From assembly GCA_028023455.1 (NCBI GenBank), contig JAQFVV010006508.1:33501-97500 (forward strand): a DNA stretch of 64,000 bases. The letters are read 5' to 3'. Source of the DNA: Epiperipatus broadwayi. Its lineage: Eukaryota > Onychophora > Udeonychophora > Euonychophora > Peripatidae. Of this stretch, positions 20,560-32,083 are shown piece after piece. The notes beneath the pieces were generated by a model. The model was given only the letters and a program-made list of their open reading frames with translations, had not been told where the DNA came from and made no database searches. The number at the start of each line of letters is the position of its first letter. Position 1 is the first letter of the stretch. A program made the position numbers and the translations under genes.

Positions 20560-21150
20560 AAGGAAACATGAAGTAATTGATAAAGTAGAAAAAATAATAT
20601 AAAATAAAATGAAATTACCAAGTTTAGGGAGGAAAAGTTTGAGAAATTTTCAAAAATGTGCAACAAATGGAGAGAATGATTAATGCAGGAGATGATGATA
20701 GCCCAACTAGAAAATAGGAAAATAATAGAAATTATGGAAATAAATATAAAACAGTTAAAATATAAATTAGATAAAATTGAAAGTAAACAGGAAAGCACAA
20801 ATAAGTATGCACAATGAAATAGCTGGAATATGGTAAATAAACCTGAAGCAGAAAATAAGTCTGATTCAAAATATAAGTCAGAATCAGAAAATATTTCTAT
20901 ATCAAATGGTAATCTTGCATCTGAAAATAAAGATGTGTCAGAAATAAAACATAACAAAAATGAAGTTTTTTTTAAGAAGAAAAAACAATAAGTAGTATGG
21001 AATTACATTCAAACATTGAATCCAATCATAGGAAGGAAAAGACAGATAAAATACTATAAAAAGAAACCATTATTTGAATTTTACTTATATAATACTATTA
21101 AACAAGAGATGGCAATAGAAGCAGAAAATAAAAAAAGTTTAAAATAAATG
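20560..21150 (+). pseudogene. Possible gag-like charged coiled-coil remnant
   Basis: Plus-strand readings give Lys/Glu-rich, coiled-coil-like peptides (for example IKQLKYKLDKIESKQEST followed by an acidic Ser/Glu-rich segment), broken by stops. The 143-codon minus-strand open frame at 20526-20957 is the antisense shadow of this biased sequence. The composition resembles the N-terminal gag region of the Gypsy element at 25581 and the stretch is followed by a polypurine tract plus LTR-like start at 22397-22411, so it may be the inside of an older LTR element. No diagnostic motif is present. Confidence 0.25.
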
Positions 21151-22396
21151 AACTAAAAAATACAAGCAAAAACCAGACAAAAGAGAGAAATAAATTTATA
21201 TCATAAAATAAATTAGAAAAAAAATTGGCTGACAAAGGTTAGGGAGAGTATGGTCTATAGTAACTGAACAGAATTTTTTTTAAAAAAAAAAGAAAAAGTT
21301 TATTGTACACATATTATGAGATTCGAAATAAAATTAAACAAATATCTTTTTTTTTTGGTTTTGAAAGTTAATGTCTGACAAGGGAAATACAGTTTAATAA
21401 ATGTTTTTTTTTCTCCTTTAGAATGGTAAGATGACAAAGGAATTAAAATGAGAATTTGTTATTTAAAATAAAGTAAAATATTAAAGTTTTAGAGTAAATA
21501 TATGATAAAATAAAAGTTTTTGTAAAGAATCAAAAATGCAGAAATAAAAGTGAATAAATCGATTAAAGAATATAATAAATAAAGTGAAATCTATAATAAA
21601 ATATTGCAAAATCATCTTCCAAATATGTGTAGACATTGTTTAGATTAATACGTTCATGAGGAGAGGTGGTGCAGATAAAGGTTGAGGAAGGTGTGTTAAG
21701 TGTTTAAGACATGTAATGGACAAGAAAATGAAAGGGATAGTCTGATGAGATGAGGATCCAGTGGAAAGATCTTAGACCCATCTGACAAACTGGGAGATGT
21801 TGTCTCAGTCTTTTATCTAAAATAATATCTGCTGGAAAATGGTAATTACAGAGTAAGCCACAAGTCAAAATCACAAGACCGTTTTGTTTAGGAGTAAAAT
21901 TCACAACATCTTATAGTCATGTTAAACCATGTTTTTGTGTATGGTGAATGCTCAGTGAATAAATACTGCCATTAATAGTAACACCATGTCTTTTAGGGTT
22001 CAGAACCAAGAGATAATGTCCTGGGCTCATTCAATCTGCTGGTAGAGAAATTCTCTGCACATTAAAAAAGCATTGTTATAGTCTTGTTTATTGCATAAGT
22101 CAGGTATAAGCAGATGTGTTCTGCCACTCGCAGCATTTACCTTCTTTGACACATCAGAAAATGGATGTTGTCATTGTTTGTCACACATATGACATAATCA
22201 TAGACAGTCAACATCGGTCACAGCCTGTGAGATGAAGAAGCATAGGAAAGATTACCCCATATGGTTTGCTGGTCTGTATATAATTCAAAACTTATTTAGA
22301 TAAAAATAAATAAATAAATGAAAATAAAAAGGGAAAAATCAAACAGTAAAAAAAGTGTCAAAGCTAAAATGAGTCAAATTAACAGATTTTACCTCT
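21151..22396. other. Unclassified stretch, partly GC-richer
   Basis: Positions 21640-22260 are noticeably less AT-rich. I see short interrupted frames on both strands but no motif I can name. It would lie between the possible gag remnant and the candidate LTR start, so it may be degraded element interior. Confidence 0.25.
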
Positions 22397-22969
22397 TAAA
22401 CAAGAGGGGGGTGTAACATTTGTGGGATAAATGTTATAAAACTATTTTGAATAAAAATTTATTAATTAATATGTCAGAGTCAATAGTCATTTTAAATCAT
22501 TATATTTTTTAAAAAATAAATCATTATAATTATTGAGGAGACTTATAATGATTAATCATTCAATTAATAGATAGAACACTGGTGTTTAATTCTTCAAGTA
22601 AATTAATCAAATGACTTTGATATTGCAGGATATCCATCTCCAAAATTCATAGTTTGAATTTTGGTTTTTATCTTGATTCACTTTTTTATTTTAATTCTGG
22701 GTTAACTTTGCCAATGTTAATTAAAAATAATAATTGTAGAGTTAACTGTAAGATTTAGAATGTAGAATTTGAGTAAAATATATCATAGTTTACGACAAAT
22801 GTTTGATTTATTCCAACAAAATGTATTTTATTGTTCCTATTAAAACTATTGAGTCTTCCATCATGCCAGTAGGAAAAACTTGTTTCTTTTATGTTTTTTT
22901 TTAATTTCTCTATTTGTTGTTTTGTTTTTTTTTGTTTTTTTGATAGTTTTGAAAGTAATATATCTGAAA
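22397..22969 (+). mobile_element. Candidate polypurine tract and start of an older LTR
   Basis: AAACAAGAGGGGGG is followed at once by TGTAACATTTGTGGG, the typical polypurine tract / TGTAACA junction of a Gypsy-type 3' LTR. The younger Gypsy element begins at 22970, so it may have inserted into this LTR. No matching 5' LTR was found in the window, so the call is weak. Confidence 0.3.
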
Positions 22970-23546
22970 TATAATAGTAACTTGCAGTTATTATTATTGT
23001 TCTAACGTGTTTTATCTCTTGTGAAATTATTTATAAATATAAATTTTTATTTGACTATTTTATTATGTAACATATATGTACTATTTATATATACATTTAA
23101 GTTTTAAATAATACATAACTTAAGCTTTTGAGTAAAATGCCAGATTTGAAGTTAAGAATAAATACTTATATATTTTTTTATTTTATTATTAAATCTTAAT
23201 GTCAGTGGAACAATTGATAGTTGAGTTAAGCATGAACTTGTTTATAACACACGAGCAGATTTGTTCGTTCTCTTGATATAAAAAAATGAGAGAAAAAGAA
23301 AATCTTTTCTCTTTAAAAATAGCATTTTTCTTTTATCAATACTAATATTTAACGATTGGAATTTTAATATTAACTTTTCCAAATTAAAATAATTTGTGGA
23401 TTAAAAGTCTGCAAGGAAAATATATTTAATTTCTACTCAATCTTAAAGGAATAGCAATATAAAAGAAAAGAATGTCTGTTTAAGTTTTTTGGAAACTACG
23501 TTGTTTTAATACTTTCGTGATTCTTCGGATATATATAAATTTAAGA

Positions 23547-23596
<50 letters not shown>

Positions 23597-25173
23597 TTAA
23601 TCGTATATATATATATATATATATATATATAGGATAAAACAATGTGTTTTGAGTAAAACAGCTTTATATCGTAAAGGTTTCAAAACCAACCTTGCAGGCT
23701 ATTTTAAAATATTTTGAAATATTGAATATATAGAACGTCTAGTGATAATAGAGAAATGAAGATTAAGAACATCTACATTCGAAGAATATTTATTTTATTT
23801 CACATTAATCCGGTCATTGGATGTTATTAACAGTTTATCGTTTAAGGATAAATGGAATCATCATTGTACCAATGGATTGGTGATATGCTTCATAAGAGAT
23901 CTTCATTGGGATGATGAACTATAGACTTCAATATCTACTCTCAACTCTCTTATAAATAAGTTTCCTTTATTATTTATTTATATATATTATAATAATGCTT
24001 ATATTATTTTAATATGTTTATTATTATTATTATTATCTTTATTTCAAATTTGGCATCGCATCATATATATCTTAAAAGGAAAATTATATTTATTATTAAA
24101 TATAATTAATTGAAAGCTTAACATAATTCATCAAATTAGATGAGGGATATAAAAAATAGTTATTATTTGACAGATATATTAAACAGGATTATATTGTGTT
24201 TACTACGTAATATTGTAAACGTTTAATGTATTTTTATTTATTAAAAATACATATAATATATAAGTTATACAATGGCAAATAATACTTATATATGGGTAAT
24301 TGTGAAGCATATAAATAAGAACGATAAATAAATTAATAAGTTACATAAATTATTAATTTTTGAACCCAGATATTGTTTTTATATATCTGTTAATTTAAGC
24401 TATTTTCTTTAATTTTTGAAAGTTTATTATAGTATTGAGTTTTATCATAGGGTATTAAATAAAAAAATATCATTTATTAATATTCTTTTAAAATGATAAA
24501 ATTCATCCGTATTTATTTATTAATATTTTATTATCTATTCTATTATATTTTTATTGTTTATTAAATATTGATTTGTTAACGTGATCTCTTTGTCTAATCA
24601 TTATTGAATTATATTATATATATATGCTAGTATTATAAATATCATATGAATAATAGTTATAATTAATGCTTATATAAAGGCATATGAAATAACTTGTTTT
24701 GAAATTATTCCTGAAAAGAGCTAATTGCAAATTCTCCGTGAGTTTAAATATCGTGGCATAATGGTGACTGAAAGAGGGATGAAAGATGGATGACCTGGTC
24801 TAAATTGTATTTAAACTTATTTAAAGATTATTGAGCTAGCATAATAAAGATATGTATAATCATGGATTTAGTATTTCATCGATTCTTTTCTAGCATTCTA
24901 CTTGAAGACCCAAAGTCTGATTGTAGTGAAATGCGTATCCTCTTTCTAAGGAATTTAATCATCTCTTTATATTTAACAAGACCAACTTAGATTTTAAATA
25001 TAATCCATTCTGTTATATTTGGCGAACCTAACTGTGCAGCATTAAATTAATGATTTCTAAACATTAAATATAATTGATTATATTACAATTAATACATCAA
25101 CTGGGATGATTAAATGCCGTTACGTTATATTTGGTGCCTCAACTAAGGCTATCAAATAGGCTGTCCAGTTATA
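22970..25173 (+). repeat. 5' LTR of the Gypsy element (2204 bp)
   Basis: Begins TATAATAGTAACTTGC and ends CTGTCCAGTTATA. Over most of its length it is nearly identical to the 3' LTR. It contains two (TA)n runs (23550-23593 and 23604-23631) and, near its end, two copies of a GTTATATTTGG motif that also marks the LTR/leader boundary. Confidence 0.9.
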
Positions 25174-25259
25174 TCTGGCGACCCAAATGTTAGGGGCTTT
25201 GATTAATTAAATATCATACCCTGTAGACTGCGTTTTATCTGGTGTGCAACGTTTTAGGC
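25012..25259 (+). repeat. Four degenerate copies of a PBS-like motif across the LTR boundary
   Basis: GTTATAT/CTGG-type motifs followed by G(C/T)G and an AACTNNGG-like tail occur at 25012, 25124, 25168 and 25232. The third copy contains the LTR end and the primer-binding site. The first two are inside the LTR and are also present in the 3' LTR. The fourth is in the leader. Confidence 0.6.
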
Positions 25260-25580
25260 ATTGAAACTATAATTTCGATTCCTTATATATGAAATTTATA
25301 ATTGCAAGATTAATATAAAAAAAAAAAAATGGTAATATATATAATATGATTTAGAGAGATCAATATTTAAATAACTAATTATTAAATTATGTTTTAAACA
25401 AGAGTTGAGTGGGATAAAGTTTTATATAGACATAGACGTTTAAAAATATACACATATATTATTAGAACATCATAAGTATATATAAATAGCATGGGGTGGT
25501 AGAGAACTTTACGATATAATATTTTGGTTATAATAAAATATATACACTTAAGTAATATTTGAATTAAGTTAAAATTTGTT
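25174..25580 (+). promoter_or_regulatory. Leader with tRNA primer-binding site
   Basis: TGGCGACCC at 25176-25184 starts two bases after the LTR end, the normal place for a minus-strand primer-binding site, with TGG pairing to the tRNA CCA end. TGGCGACC matches the complement of some animal tRNA-Arg 3' ends, as I recall them, but the following bases do not obviously extend the match, so primer identity is unsure. The rest of the leader up to the gag start is AT-rich. Confidence 0.65.
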
Positions 25581-27437
25581 ATGCTGCGAAGTGGGAAAAT
25601 GTTTTCAAACAAAGATATTAAATGCTCTAGTCAAATGCAAGATGATTTGCAAAGTGAACTAAGTGATGATAGTAATATTATAGAACAATCATCATTAGTA
25701 CAAGCACCTGGGGGTTCTACAACCATAATTGAATACCCTCAACAAATACCGAGTTTAGATCAAGTGTTATCTCAAACACAAAATATAGTTGATGAAGGTT
25801 TAAATCAATCATCTACAATTGAGATTAGTCAATCATCTAATGTTGGAACAATTCAGAAAATGTTACAAATGTTTATGAATAAATTAGATGATTTAAAAAG
25901 TGCTTTGAATCAAAAATTGGATGATAATATTAATAGTTTAAAAAGTGATTTGAATCAAAAATTGGATAATAATAGTAAAAAATTAGATAGTTTAAAAAAT
26001 GATTTGAAGGTTGAAATAACAGGAATTGAAAATAAACTATCTACAAAAATCCAACAATTAAATTTAAATGTGGATAATGTTAAAAAAGATAACATAGAAA
26101 TTAAACAAGCATTAAATGATTTAAAGAATGAAATTGATGAAAATAATTCAAAATGTCAACAACGGTTTAGTGAGTTCCAAGGTGACATAATAGATAAATT
26201 TAATGCTAAATGTGATGAAATGTATAAAAATAAAGGAATTTTTAGGGATCAAGTAAAAGAAGAACAAAATAAAATACGGAATGAAATCCAAGTAGATAGA
26301 CAACAAACACAAGCAAGAATAGATCAACTATCTACTAAACATAATAATGAGGTAGAATCTCAGAATAATGTATAGGAGACTATTGATCATCAACTTAAAA
26401 CTTTAGAAAATAAAATGAATTCAATAGAAATTAATACAAATATAGACAAAAATGTATTGGAAAAATTAAGGAAAGATACTACTGAAACTTGGAATAGAGT
26501 AAATAAAATAAAGGAATCAACTGATAGTAGATTTTTGGTTATTGAAACACAGATATGTAAAAGAACACCAATTATAGAAATGCATCAGGTTGAAAATAAT
26601 GTAAATACTTATAGTTATAATTAAGAACAAAATCATGGTGAAAATCATTTGGAGGTCATTCAAAAAGATCAACAACAAGTAATTGACTCTGGTGATAGAT
26701 CAACTTTTCAGTATCATATAATGCCTGAAGTTGAAAATTATCCTAGTAATTTTGAATTAGAAGGGTTAAACTTAAATACTTATAGGATTAATCATGAAAA
26801 TCAAACATCAACTTCTTAGTTGAATGTTTTAGAAAAACAAAAGGTATACAACCATTCAATACCAAGTAGTACAATTAACCAATTTGTTAGGTTAAAAATA
26901 TTCAAAGGATCACATAATGAATCTCCGAGAGAACATATTAGAAGCCTTAATCTTTATTTTTCCGTTAACCGTAGTTTATCAGAAGGAGAAAAAGTGATTG
27001 TTGCATATAGTCACTTACAAGGAGATGCATTGATGTGGTGGGAGACTTTATCACAAACTCCATCTACTTATATGGAATATCAAGAGTTATTAATTAAAAA
27101 TTTTAGGAATAGAGATAAACAAGAGGCTTTATTGTACCAAATATTCCAAAATAAGTATAAACAAACACCTGGAGAAACCTTGACCAAATTCTTTCGCCGT
27201 CAAATAACAAAATTAAGAACACTTAATACTTATCATTTAAGTGAAGGCGAAATGATTAGAATAATAAAAAGAAATTTACCACTTAAAATAGAACAATCAT
27301 TATTGTGTACCAATATAACAAAAATAGAACAAATAGTAGAACTTTTAAATAGTATTGTTATGAATCAAACCAATTTATCAATTAGATTACCTGATAAAAA
27401 AAAAGGAGGAAGCTTCAATCAATACAATATTTTATAA
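25581..27437 (+). pseudogene. gag of the Gypsy element, three in-frame stops
   Basis: A single frame of about 619 codons from the ATG at 25581, interrupted only by TAG (26373-26375), TAA (26622-26624) and TAG (26817-26819). The N-terminal half is a long Lys/Asp/Asn-rich coiled coil with an internal near-repeat (SALNQKLDDNINSLKSDLNQ-type heptads, about residues 95-140). The C-terminal third (26820-27437) is a retrotransposon capsid domain with the hallmark ALMWWETL block and a following helix-rich segment ending in basic KKKGG. No CCHC zinc knuckle is seen. Gag would assemble the virus-like particle in the cytoplasm. All three stops are one C-to-T change away from a Gln codon. Confidence 0.85.
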
Positions 27438-27641
27438 TAGAAGGAAAAATAATAAAAATACCAATTATTGGAAGGGAAAAACATCTCAAAGGAATATACC
27501 TTATGACCCCTCTCCCAAAATAAATCGTGATAATTTAAATAAAGTAAAAATAACTTCTTCTAATAATCCAAGAAATTCCCCAAAACCGGGATGTAGTAAA
27601 GATATATCTATAGATTCACATAAAACAAACTAAAAGGATAC
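27438..27641 (+). pseudogene. gag-pol junction, basic linker in shifted frame
   Basis: After the gag stop, the frame beginning at 27436 reads a basic Asn/Lys-rich linker (NNKNTNYWKGK...) to a TAA at 27631. The protease frame then opens without an ATG. This suggests either programmed frameshifting plus decay or decay alone; the sequence does not decide between them. Confidence 0.5.
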
Positions 27642-27985
27642 TTGAGAAAATGTTCCTCACCTCAAGAAACCAAATACCCAATGAGGAACTTGAATCAATC
27701 TTTTACACTAGAAATCACTAACATGATGTGTTCATGGGAAGATAAAACACCAAATTTTGTTTTACAAAGTTGCCCTATGAAAGAAGTTTTGTTTGAGAGC
27801 TTGCTGGTTAAGACATTATTAGATTCTGGTAGCCAAATTTCTGTGATATCAGAGACATTTTACCAAAAGATTTTAGTAATAAATCCTAATATCAAATTTT
27901 ACCACTGAAATCTATGCAGTTTACCATGGCTAACAATAGAAAAGCTAAGTTAATCCAAAAACAAATTTGGGTTGAGATTAAAATC
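27642..27985 (+). pseudogene. Retroviral-type aspartic protease, split by a frameshift
   Basis: The first half (27642-27908) carries the catalytic loop LLDSGSQISVIS, the DSG of pepsin-like retroelement proteases. The frame ends at a TGA in 27906-27908, but coding sense continues one frame over (from about 27899), giving the LPLKS...TMANN region and then the second hallmark VILGADFLHLN at about 28042-28073, inside the long pol frame. One missing T in the TTTT run near 27897-27901 accounts for the break. It could be mutation or a homopolymer sequencing error. The enzyme would process Gag and Pol. Confidence 0.8.
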
Positions 27986-29956
27986 GGCCAAACAACTCTC
28001 TATCATGTATTTTTAATTTTGAATGGTTTGATTCATAATGTTATTTTAGGGGCAGACTTCCTACATTTGAACACTTGTGTAATTGATTTCTGTAATAAAA
28101 CAGTTAAAATTAATGATGAAGTCTTAGAGATGACATTGCTTCCAAGATATGATAAAATTGAAGTTGACTCTATAACATCTAGCATTCCAGAAATACTTTT
28201 AGAGAGTAAACTCGCAGAATCCAACTTGCTTGGAAGTGCTGATGTATTAAAATTACGATTTGTTATAAAAGAATTTAATTCTATTTTCTCAGACATACCA
28301 GGAGTGATAAAGGGATTCCCACAAAGAATTAGATTAATTCATGATCAACCATTTCAATCTAAATCATATCCTATTCCATACCAATATCGGGAAGATATAT
28401 CTAAGCAAATTAAGAAAATGCTGGATTGGGAAATCCTTTCCAAATGCTCTTCACCTTACTGTAATCCAGTAGTAACTGTGAAGAAGAAAGATGGGTCAAT
28501 GAGATTTTGTTTAGATGCTAGACAACTAAATAAAATTACTGTCCCAGACAGAAATATACCACCGCCCATACATGAATTATTCATGAAATTTGGAAACAAG
28601 AAGGTATTTTCCACTTTCGATTTAACCTCCAGCTATTGGCAGATTGAACTTCATACAGAAGATCGCCAATATACTGCTTTTCATTATGAGGGTTTTACAT
28701 ACCAATTTAATAGGATGCCATTTGAATTGATAAATAGTGGTGCAGGTCTAATCAGGTGTTTGGATAAGACTTTATCTCCTGAGGTAAAACAAATCATAAT
28801 TATTTATGTGGATGATGTAATTATTGCATCCACCACAGTTGAAGAACACCTTCAACATTTATCTATATTTTTTAAAGAGTGTTTTCTGAAAGGTATAAAA
28901 ATTAACTTCAAGAAGAGTACTTTAGTTTCCAACCAAGTAGTCTTCTTAGGTCATATTGTTGGTTACAATGGGATAAGACCTCATCCAGAGAAGATCTCTG
29001 CCATTCAAAACTTTCCTAAACCATCTACTCGAAAACAAATTAGATCATTTTTAGGCCTATGTAATTTTTACAACCGTTTCTATCAGAAGTTCTCAGACCA
29101 CATGGAACCGTTGCTAAAATTGATTAGAAAAGATGAACATTGGAAATGGACTGAAGAACAAGACCGTGCATTTGAGAATATTAAAACAGGGTTTTTAAAG
29201 TTAACTATGTTAGCTTTCCCTGATTTTAATAAACCATTCATTGTTCAAACAGATAGTAGTGGTTTTGGATTAGGGGTAACACTGTCCCAAATCCAAGAGG
29301 ATGGCCAACCAGGTGTCCTCTACTTTATTAGCCGGCTCTTGAAAGGTCCAGAAATAAATTACACGGTTACAGAGAAGGAAGCACTAGCAATAGTCTGGGC
29401 TTGCCAAAAATTTCGACAAATGCTATTCGGATCAGAGGTGATAGTGATCACTGATCACAAAAGCCTTGAATTCCTGAATCACAGTTATCTGACTAATAGT
29501 CGTCTAGTTAGATGGAGTTTGCTACTACAGGAATTTAATTACACTGTGCATTATTGCAAAGGATCCGAGAATATTGTTGCTGATGTGCTTAATGGAAATC
29601 CATGTAGGTTAGAACAAAATCATTTGATGGTAGACAATGCCTACATTACAAATGTCAATGTGATGGCTGATAGTAATGTAGAGAATGAGTTGGAAAACTT
29701 ACCAGAGATTCAATTTAATGACCCAGATTTAAACCCAATTATAAAAGTTTTATTAGGGGAGGAAGTTTTGGATGCACCTAAAGATCTTAACCATTTTAAA
29801 TTAGAACAACAGTTCTTACTATATAAAGTGAATGATAATGTTGATGAGTGGAGGACAATAATACCAAAGTCTTTATGTGACCCACTCATAAAATACGTAC
29901 ACTGTCTATACGGGCATTATGGTGCTCATAAGACAGAACATACCCTTAAGAATTAA
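27914..29956 (+). CDS. pol: protease C-terminus, reverse transcriptase and RNase H
   Basis: A 680-codon open frame, the longest intact coding stretch in the window. Residues about 43-53 complete the protease (VILGADFLHLN). Reverse transcriptase runs from about residue 145 (YPIPYQYRED) through VTVKKKDGSMRFCLDARQLN and FSTFDLTSSYWQIEL (motif A aspartate) to the catalytic YVDD near residue 297, then FLGHIVG and the FLGLCNFYNRF thumb region. RNase H follows from about residue 445 with acidic residues in VQTDSSG, EKEALAIVWA, VITDHKS and VADVLNG. The end (about residues 660-678) holds the HxxxxGHYGAHKT half of the integrase zinc finger. It stops at a TAA at 29954-29956 just before FYWPKMYKDI. Odd: the usual ADxLSR motif is NG here. 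Confidence 0.93.
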   Translation: MQFTMANNRKAKLIQKQIWVEIKIGQTTLYHVFLILNGLIHNVILGADFLHLNTCVIDFCNKTVKINDEVLEMTLLPRYDKIEVDSITSSIPEILLESKLAESNLLGSADVLKLRFVIKEFNSIFSDIPGVIKGFPQRIRLIHDQPFQSKSYPIPYQYREDISKQIKKMLDWEILSKCSSPYCNPVVTVKKKDGSMRFCLDARQLNKITVPDRNIPPPIHELFMKFGNKKVFSTFDLTSSYWQIELHTEDRQYTAFHYEGFTYQFNRMPFELINSGAGLIRCLDKTLSPEVKQIIIIYVDDVIIASTTVEEHLQHLSIFFKECFLKGIKINFKKSTLVSNQVVFLGHIVGYNGIRPHPEKISAIQNFPKPSTRKQIRSFLGLCNFYNRFYQKFSDHMEPLLKLIRKDEHWKWTEEQDRAFENIKTGFLKLTMLAFPDFNKPFIVQTDSSGFGLGVTLSQIQEDGQPGVLYFISRLLKGPEINYTVTEKEALAIVWACQKFRQMLFGSEVIVITDHKSLEFLNHSYLTNSRLVRWSLLLQEFNYTVHYCKGSENIVADVLNGNPCRLEQNHLMVDNAYITNVNVMADSNVENELENLPEIQFNDPDLNPIIKVLLGEEVLDAPKDLNHFKLEQQFLLYKVNDNVDEWRTIIPKSLCDPLIKYVHCLYGHYGAHKTEHTLKN

Positions 29957-30706
29957 TTTTACTGGCCAAAAATGTATAAAGACATTTTGAAATCACTCCA
30001 GGATTGTCTAATTTGCTTAAGAGCTAAGTCAGTAAACCAAAATTATATTAATTCAATTAATTCTATCATTCCAGAAAGACCAAATGAGATCTTAGCAATT
30101 GACTATTATGGGCCTTTGCCTCCATTCAACAAACAAAAATATTTATTAGTCACTTAAGATCTCTTTTCCAAATATCTTGCTGCTTACCCAATACCCCAAG
30201 CCAATGCTAAACATACGATCAAAGTATTGAGTACTCTCCAATTTCTAATGATAGGAAAGCCGAAAACCATACTAACTGATCATGGTACACCTTTTCTATC
30301 TAAGGAATGGAAGAAATGGGTAGATATATCAAAAATAAAACATGTGCTAATCTCTATTAGGAATCCACAATCAAATCCATGTGAACGTATTATGCAGGAG
30401 CTTGGATGTTTGTTTAGGACCTATTTAGAAGAGGAGCACAAGGGTTGGGTAAAGCAGACAAAACATGTAGTAGACTATATCAATTGGAGTTTAAATGAAT
30501 CTACAGGATTCTCACCCATCCGACTACACTTTCATCAAATTATACCTATATTATTTAAAAAATATAAACCTATTATTAATGAACCCAAAATAAATGGAGA
30601 GAATGATATTTTACAAGCTCATAAACAACTTGTTAAAATGGCAAATAATAAAAGTCAGAATAAAAAAAATGTATTTATGAATTTAAAGTTGGAGATAAAG
30701 TTTTGA
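29957..30706 (+). pseudogene. Integrase core, continuing the pol frame after a stop
   Basis: In the same frame as the RT, separated by a TAA. FYWPKMYKDI and CLICLRAK complete the HHCC zinc-binding domain. The catalytic triad is visible: Asp in AIDYYGPLP (about 30095), Asp in ILTDHGTPF (about 30273) and Glu in NPCERIMQELG (about 30378), 34 residues between the last two as in related insect-type elements. A second TAA at 30155-30157 interrupts VT-DLFSKY. The frame ends at a TGA at 30704-30706 because of a frameshift in the A-run near 30663. Integrase would insert the cDNA into the host chromosome in the nucleus. Confidence 0.88.
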
Positions 30707-30890
30707 TAAAGACTTTCCATCCCAGCAAACCATTGGAGAATAAATACCATAAATTCTTCAATACATATGAAGGACCTTATACTATCATTAAAAGGGCAGG
30801 TCCAAATGCATTTTGGATTAACCAAGAAGGAGAGATTCGTGGTACATACAATTCATGAATTTTAAAACCATATTTTGGCTGCTTATAATA
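30676..30890 (+). pseudogene. Integrase C-terminal domain in shifted frame
   Basis: One frame over from the core: YEFKVGDKVLIK, then KFFNTYEGPYTII and NAFWINQEGEIRGTYN, followed by a TGA at about 30856 and then ILKPYFG before the natural end near 30887. The GDKVL and YEGPY motifs are typical of the SH3-like C-terminal domain of Ty3/Gypsy integrases, and the GTYN-ILKPY ending is a typical polyprotein terminus. There is no chromodomain or env gene. Confidence 0.85.
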
Positions 30891-31432
30891 TTTTATAAAG
30901 AAATGAGGTGAAGACCAAGATAAGAATTGGGCAGTGTAAACCATACGGTTGTATAAAAAATAATAATAATAGTGATCAATGTAAAGAGAAGTATAGTTAA
31001 AAACATTAGCTTTGGTGAGGGTATTCTTTAATGCCTTAAAATAATTAAAACCATAGAGTCAATTCATATTTATAAAAGGATACTCTAGTATTTATTTAGT
31101 CCTTTTCAAATCCATAAATCTTAAAGAAGCAGGAATAAGGCTGGTAAATATATTTGTGGTCCAAGAAGGAAACACATTTTTTTTTTTATTTTTTTTTTTT
31201 ATAAAAAAAAAAATATTAACCCATCAAAGTCCTTAATTTTTTAATTTTTGATCATTAGCACAAGAATAAAATAGCCCAAGTATTAGGAAGATATAACAGT
31301 TAAAAAAAAAATCAACCCTTCATAAAATCCAACTATAAATGCAATTAAACTATAAGAATATACTAAAATAGTTGTAAGTGTTTAAAATTTTAACTTAAAT
31401 TAAAATTTTAAATTTCCGAATGGAAGGGGAAA
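30891..31432 (+). other. Gypsy 3' untranslated region and polypurine tract
   Basis: Non-coding AT-rich sequence with homopolymer runs. GGAAGGGGAAA (31422-31432) lies immediately upstream of the 3' LTR and is the expected plus-strand primer (polypurine tract). No env-like frame. Confidence 0.8.
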
Positions 31433-32009
31433 TATAATAGTAACTTGCAGTTATTATTATTGGTCTAACATGTTTTATCTCTTGTGAAATTATTTATAAA
31501 TATAAATTTTTATTTGACTATTTTATTATGTAACATATATGTACTATTTATATATACATTTAAGTTTTAAATAATACATACCTTAAGCTTTTGAGTAAAA
31601 TGCCAGATTTGAAGTTAAGAATAAATACTTATATATTTTTTTTATTTTATTATTAAATCTTAATGTCAGTGGAACAATTGATAGTTGAGTTAAGCATGAA
31701 CTTGTATATAACACACGAGCAGATTCATTTGTTCTCTTGATATAAAAAAACGAGAGAAAAAAAATATCTTTTTTTTTAAAAAATACCTTTTTCTTTTTTC
31801 AATCCTACTTTTTAACAATTGGAATTTTAATTTTAACTTTTTTAAAAAAAAAAATTTTTGTGGTTAAATTGTATGAAAATGTATATAAATTTTTCTTCTT
31901 TTTTAAATAATAAAAAAAAAAAAAAAAAAAAAAAAAATAATTTTTTTTTTAAATGTTTTTTGTTTTTTTTTTTATTTTTTTTTTTATTTTAATTTTATGA
32001 AAATTATTA

Positions 32010-32083
<74 letters not shown>

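Noticed and set aside
20526-20957. 143-codon minus-strand hydrophobic frame as a membrane protein
   Set aside because: Its Phe/Leu/Ile/Ser-rich sequence is the antisense of a Lys/Glu/Asn-rich plus-strand remnant, the usual origin of such shadows.
21740-21775. CTGATGA...GAAA as another hammerhead
   Set aside because: The intervening bases do not form a proper stem II and no cleavage triplet with flanking pairing is found.
25581-30890. Genetic-code reassignment of TAA/TAG to Gln
   Set aside because: The element also has TGA stops and frameshifts, and other elements show mixed stops; simple decay explains it better, though a sibling-copy test is listed.
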